The translations under genes and the position numbers were made by a program. A stretch of DNA of 18,568 bases from contig QZKK01000183.1 in the NCBI GenBank assembly GCA_003599475.1, positions 1-18,568 on the forward strand. Reading direction: 5' to 3'. Origin of the DNA: Desulfobacteraceae bacterium (GTDB lineage Bacteria > Desulfobacterota > Desulfobacteria > Desulfobacterales > SURF-15). Positions 16,552 to 18,568 of this stretch are shown piece by piece (the stretch's first letter is position 1; each line of letters starts with the position of its first letter). The notes beneath the pieces are model-generated. The model ran no database searches. It saw nothing but the letters and a program-made list of their open reading frames with translations, and was not told the origin of the DNA.

Positions 16552-16823
16552 CTTCTGCCGGACCTGATAAATTCCACCAACGTGTCATCGGTAAGATCCA
16601 GTCCCGCCCAGGCGGGATTCCTCCGTAGGGAATTCTGTCAAATTTTGATTCGCTCGCTAAACCCAGCGGCAAGCCGCGGGGAATGCCCTCGGCCATGAGC
16701 TCGGGCCGAATGGCGCTCGCTAGAGCGGTTCAAAAGGCATCATGTTATTTGCGGGTCCGGATGGAGGGAAAGGAGATTTCGATTCATCACGTTACTGCCA
16801 AAAAAAGGAGGTGATGACAAAAA
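16552..16823. other. Gap without a clear gene, holding palindromic elements
   Basis: No convincing gene is seen in this part of the 341-base gap. Reverse-strand reading gives a 64-residue frame (starting MAEGIPRG) that runs into the upstream gene; this looks like repeat DNA rather than a protein. Stems are at 16602-16617 (TCCCGCC/GGCGGGA), 16662-16680 (GCGGC/GCCGC with flanking CCC/GGG) and 16689-16709 (TCGGCC/GGCCGA). None is followed by T residues. Confidence 0.5.
16651..16722. repeat. Palindromic element bounded by 9-base direct repeats
   Basis: CGCTCGCTA occurs at 16651-16659 and again at 16714-16722. The 54 bases between them contain two stem-loops (16662-16680 and 16689-16709). The arrangement resembles a small non-coding mobile element with a target duplication, or a REP-like repeat pair. 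Both readings are inference. Confidence 0.4.
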
Positions 16824-16877
16824 GTGATCGTGGCAAGGCTTCAGAGGTCTGAGAACTCAACTGTTTGTACAAACTAA
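16824..16877 (+). CDS. Possible leader peptide (17 codons) upstream of the secreted gene
   Basis: GTG 16824 starts VIVARLQRSENSTVCTN and ends at TAA 16875-16877. A full-strength AAAGGAGGTGA at 16804-16814 sits 9 bases upstream. The stop lies 15 bases before ATG 16893, so translation of the two frames could be linked. No homology or attenuation motif supports it, and it may be chance. Confidence 0.25.
   Translation: MIVARLQRSENSTVCTN
16863..16874. promoter_or_regulatory. Perfect 12-base palindrome before the secreted gene's RBS
   Basis: GTTTGTACAAAC is its own reverse complement. It ends 18 bases before ATG 16893 and directly precedes AAAAAGGAGAG. It could be a regulator-binding site or a short stem affecting ribosome access. 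Confidence 0.35.
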
Positions 16878-16892
16878 AAAGGAGAGTGACAA

Positions 16893-18269
16893 ATGAGCTG
16901 CAAAACGAATTTCACGTCCAAGATGCTGTTGGGTTTGGCGATCTTTTCGCTGTTGATCATTGCACCAACCACCGCATCCGCCATTGAGTACCGCCTGGCG
17001 GACTTTATGATTCTGGTCGACGATCAGCTCATCATCAAGGGGGCTGCGGATGTGATCAGCTTCCAGGGGGGGATATTTCAGAACAAACAGATGCGGAGCG
17101 ACCTGGGGAGCCGCAACTTCGCCCAGATCGGCGGAAGACTCAGCTGCCGGATTCCCGTTGATGCGCCCACGGTTGCCGATGTGGCCATCATCGCCCCGAA
17201 CGTGACCCTGGGGAATTTCGCCAAGGTGAGTCATGTCATCTACGATGCCGCAACAGGGTCGTTCAACGACATCGGCACCTCCGGAAGACTCGGCCCTACC
17301 CTCCTTGAAAACGATCTTGGGAACAACAGTCTGAACGACACCGGTTTTAAGAATCTGCCTGATTTCCCGGCCTTTCCCGTGTTCGCTCCCGGAGCGGCCG
17401 ATGTGATCGTCCCGTCGGGCGGAGTCACGAGCATCACACCGGGCAATTACCGGGATCTGATCGTAGGCCACAAGGGGACGGTAAACTTCGCATCCGGCAT
17501 CTATAATTTCAGGAGGATCATCATCAATGTTGCAGGTGAATACAATCTGATCTTCGAAGACGATACGGAGATCCGGGTCAAGCAGTTTGTCCGCCTTGCC
17601 GAATACGGCAACGTCAACCCGACATCGGCGAACAATGTCATCATGTATGTGGAGGGGGAAGACGGCGACTACGGCGGGGCCAACAGAAACCAGGATGGAG
17701 TCTACGGCCTGCCCGCCGCCTTCGAGTATGACGGGGACGGGAATTTCAGCCTCTGCTTTGTCTTTGTCCCAAACGGCACCATGAACATTCGCGGGCATAG
17801 CCAGCCGCCCTATGCCACCCAGTGGCTGGGAAAGTCCTTCCAGCAAATTTCCTCGTTGCGGATCATTCTCCAGCAGGCCATCGAGAGCTGTATTCCGCCC
17901 GGCATCGACTGCGCCTGCATCACCGACTTCACACGCCGGAGCGATGGTACCCTGCAGGTCAGGGGGATCAATCTCTCGGAGGATACCGTCGGGAAGCTGG
18001 CCATCTTCACCGAAACGGCCGTTGCCGGCATCGGGGGCCTGACGGGAGGAGACGCCGGTGCGGACCAGGCTGCGACGGATCTCACCTTCATCCCTACAGA
18101 CCGGTTCAATACGGATAACAACGTGGTTGCAGCACTCGCTGCAGGGCATACTTCAGGAGACAAGTTCTTCCTTGGCATCATCTACCCCGAAGTGCCTGAT
18201 CCAGTAACTGGCTTCCCTTTCGTTCCCGGATATTGCATCCTTACTGGAAAGCTTCTGGAGCTTCCTTAA
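16893..18269 (+). CDS. Secreted beta-rich protein (bactofilin/ice-binding-like repeats)
   Basis: 458 residues, start supported by AAAGGAGAG. The signal peptide is MSCKTNFTSK, a hydrophobic core (MLLGLAIFSLLIIA), and TTASA with a likely cut at residue ~30. The middle part has the feature set of secreted beta-solenoid-like proteins with 'GxYxxLxVGxxxTVNFxSGxYNFRxI' (here ITPGNYRDLIVGHKGTVNFA and SGIYNFRRIIIN). It continues with EDDTEIRVKQFVRLAEYGNV and FVFVPNGTMNIRGHSQPPYATQWLGKSF. The last ~120 residues (from CITDFTRRSDGTLQVRG) look like a separate beta domain. No enzyme motif and no sorting signal are seen. Context points to an extracellular matrix or surface protein. Confidence 0.78.
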   Translation: MSCKTNFTSKMLLGLAIFSLLIIAPTTASAIEYRLADFMILVDDQLIIKGAADVISFQGGIFQNKQMRSDLGSRNFAQIGGRLSCRIPVDAPTVADVAIIAPNVTLGNFAKVSHVIYDAATGSFNDIGTSGRLGPTLLENDLGNNSLNDTGFKNLPDFPAFPVFAPGAADVIVPSGGVTSITPGNYRDLIVGHKGTVNFASGIYNFRRIIINVAGEYNLIFEDDTEIRVKQFVRLAEYGNVNPTSANNVIMYVEGEDGDYGGANRNQDGVYGLPAAFEYDGDGNFSLCFVFVPNGTMNIRGHSQPPYATQWLGKSFQQISSLRIILQQAIESCIPPGIDCACITDFTRRSDGTLQVRGINLSEDTVGKLAIFTETAVAGIGGLTGGDAGADQAATDLTFIPTDRFNTDNNVVAALAAGHTSGDKFFLGIIYPEVPDPVTGFPFVPGYCILTGKLLELP

Positions 18270-18297
18270 GCGCAGATTCAGTCACCGGCAAGCTGCT

Positions 18298-18328
18298 GCC
18301 TGATCGGGTCTTCAAGACCCGGCCAGGC
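18298..18328 (+). terminator. Strong stem-loop after the secreted gene, probable 3' end
   Basis: GCCTG, two unpaired bases, CGGGTCT, loop TCA, AGACCCG, two unpaired bases, CAGGC: 12 base pairs in all, starting 28 bases after the stop at 18269. No T tract follows, so it may act as a Rho-assisted end or an mRNA-protecting hairpin. It is also partly self-complementary, so it would fold on either strand. Confidence 0.5.
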
Positions 18329-18568
18329 GGCCGCGATAAAAGAAACATGATTAATGGCTAGCCTGCCGCAAAGAGCACTTCTTGCGTGGGAAAAAAGCAA
18401 TGGAATGAAAGAAAAGCCGCCAGGAAGCCGCTCCAGAGACTTTACATGGGCATTGAGAAGCAGGTATGCACTTAATTTGACTTCGTAACTTTACTTTGGT
18501 CATTTTACATTGGCCCTGATACTTCTTGATTCCGAGTATGTGATTCTATGGCAGCTTGGCGCATGCGG
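18329..18568. other. Trailing region without a supported gene
   Basis: Only very short frames occur here. ATG 18548 is open to the window end (MAAWRMR) but lacks a Shine-Dalgarno and cannot be judged. AT content rises toward the end, which would suit a promoter for a downstream gene, but no clear -10/-35 pair was found. Confidence 0.5.

Noticed and set aside
16552..16760. Riboswitch (cyclic-di-GMP type) before the secreted gene
   Set aside because: The stems present do not carry the conserved loop sequences I would expect.
16857..18149. Long minus-strand open frame (430 codons) opposite the secreted protein gene
   Set aside because: The plus strand has a signal peptide, a ribosome site and a coherent domain pattern; the minus frame has no recognisable motif and is a GC-driven shadow.
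18477..18511. Sigma-70 promoter (TTGACT with a downstream TACATT)
   Set aside because: The spacing is about 23 bases and no good -10 lies at 16-18 bases.

Overview
This window is part of a large, all-plus-strand cell-surface polysaccharide locus, probably from a Desulfobacterota (deltaproteobacterium-like) genome. The organism call is an inference. It rests on intermediate GC, clear Shine-Dalgarno sites, the mix of secreted proteins and glycan genes, and intergenic tandem heptamers (CTGAACN) and CGAAATCCGAA-type repeats of a kind I associate with that group. No marker gene fixes the taxon, and the ends of the locus lie outside the window.

Layout: (A) 1-6794 holds the 3' end of a NodB-type polysaccharide deacetylase, a GT4 glycosyltransferase, a membrane-anchored GT2 glycosyltransferase, a secreted beta-sandwich/beta-rich protein, a second complete deacetylase and an ATP-grasp ligase. 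(B) 6977-13408 holds a Wzx-like flippase, a secreted Ig-like protein and a 1272-residue GlmS-like amidotransferase/isomerase. (C) 13660-16551 holds a UDP-glucuronate 4-epimerase and an asparagine-synthase-like protein. (D) 16893-18269 holds a secreted beta-rich protein with its own leader region. Repeat-rich gaps at 361-480, 6830-6955, 13409-13640 and 16590-16725 fall between these blocks. The cluster therefore looks assembled from cassettes, or broken into several transcription units.

How the genes may work together: the epimerase would turn UDP-GlcA into UDP-GalA. The GlmS-like enzyme keeps the hallmark catalytic residues for making glucosamine-6-phosphate. GT2 and GT4 would build the repeat unit, the deacetylases would expose amino groups, and the flippase would move lipid-linked glycan across the inner membrane. 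The ATP-grasp and asparagine-synthase-like proteins are the two classical ATP-dependent ways to make an amide, so they may decorate uronic acids with ammonia or amino acids. Three exported proteins without an obvious anchor may be matrix partners. No polymerase, initiating transferase or export channel is seen here.

The most unusual item is the GlmS-like giant. It has about 160 extra residues inside the glutaminase domain, about 110 before the C-terminal catalytic loop, about 215 after it, and a nucleophile-position Cys at residue 56 instead of residue 1. No RNA genes, CRISPR arrays or transposase genes were found.
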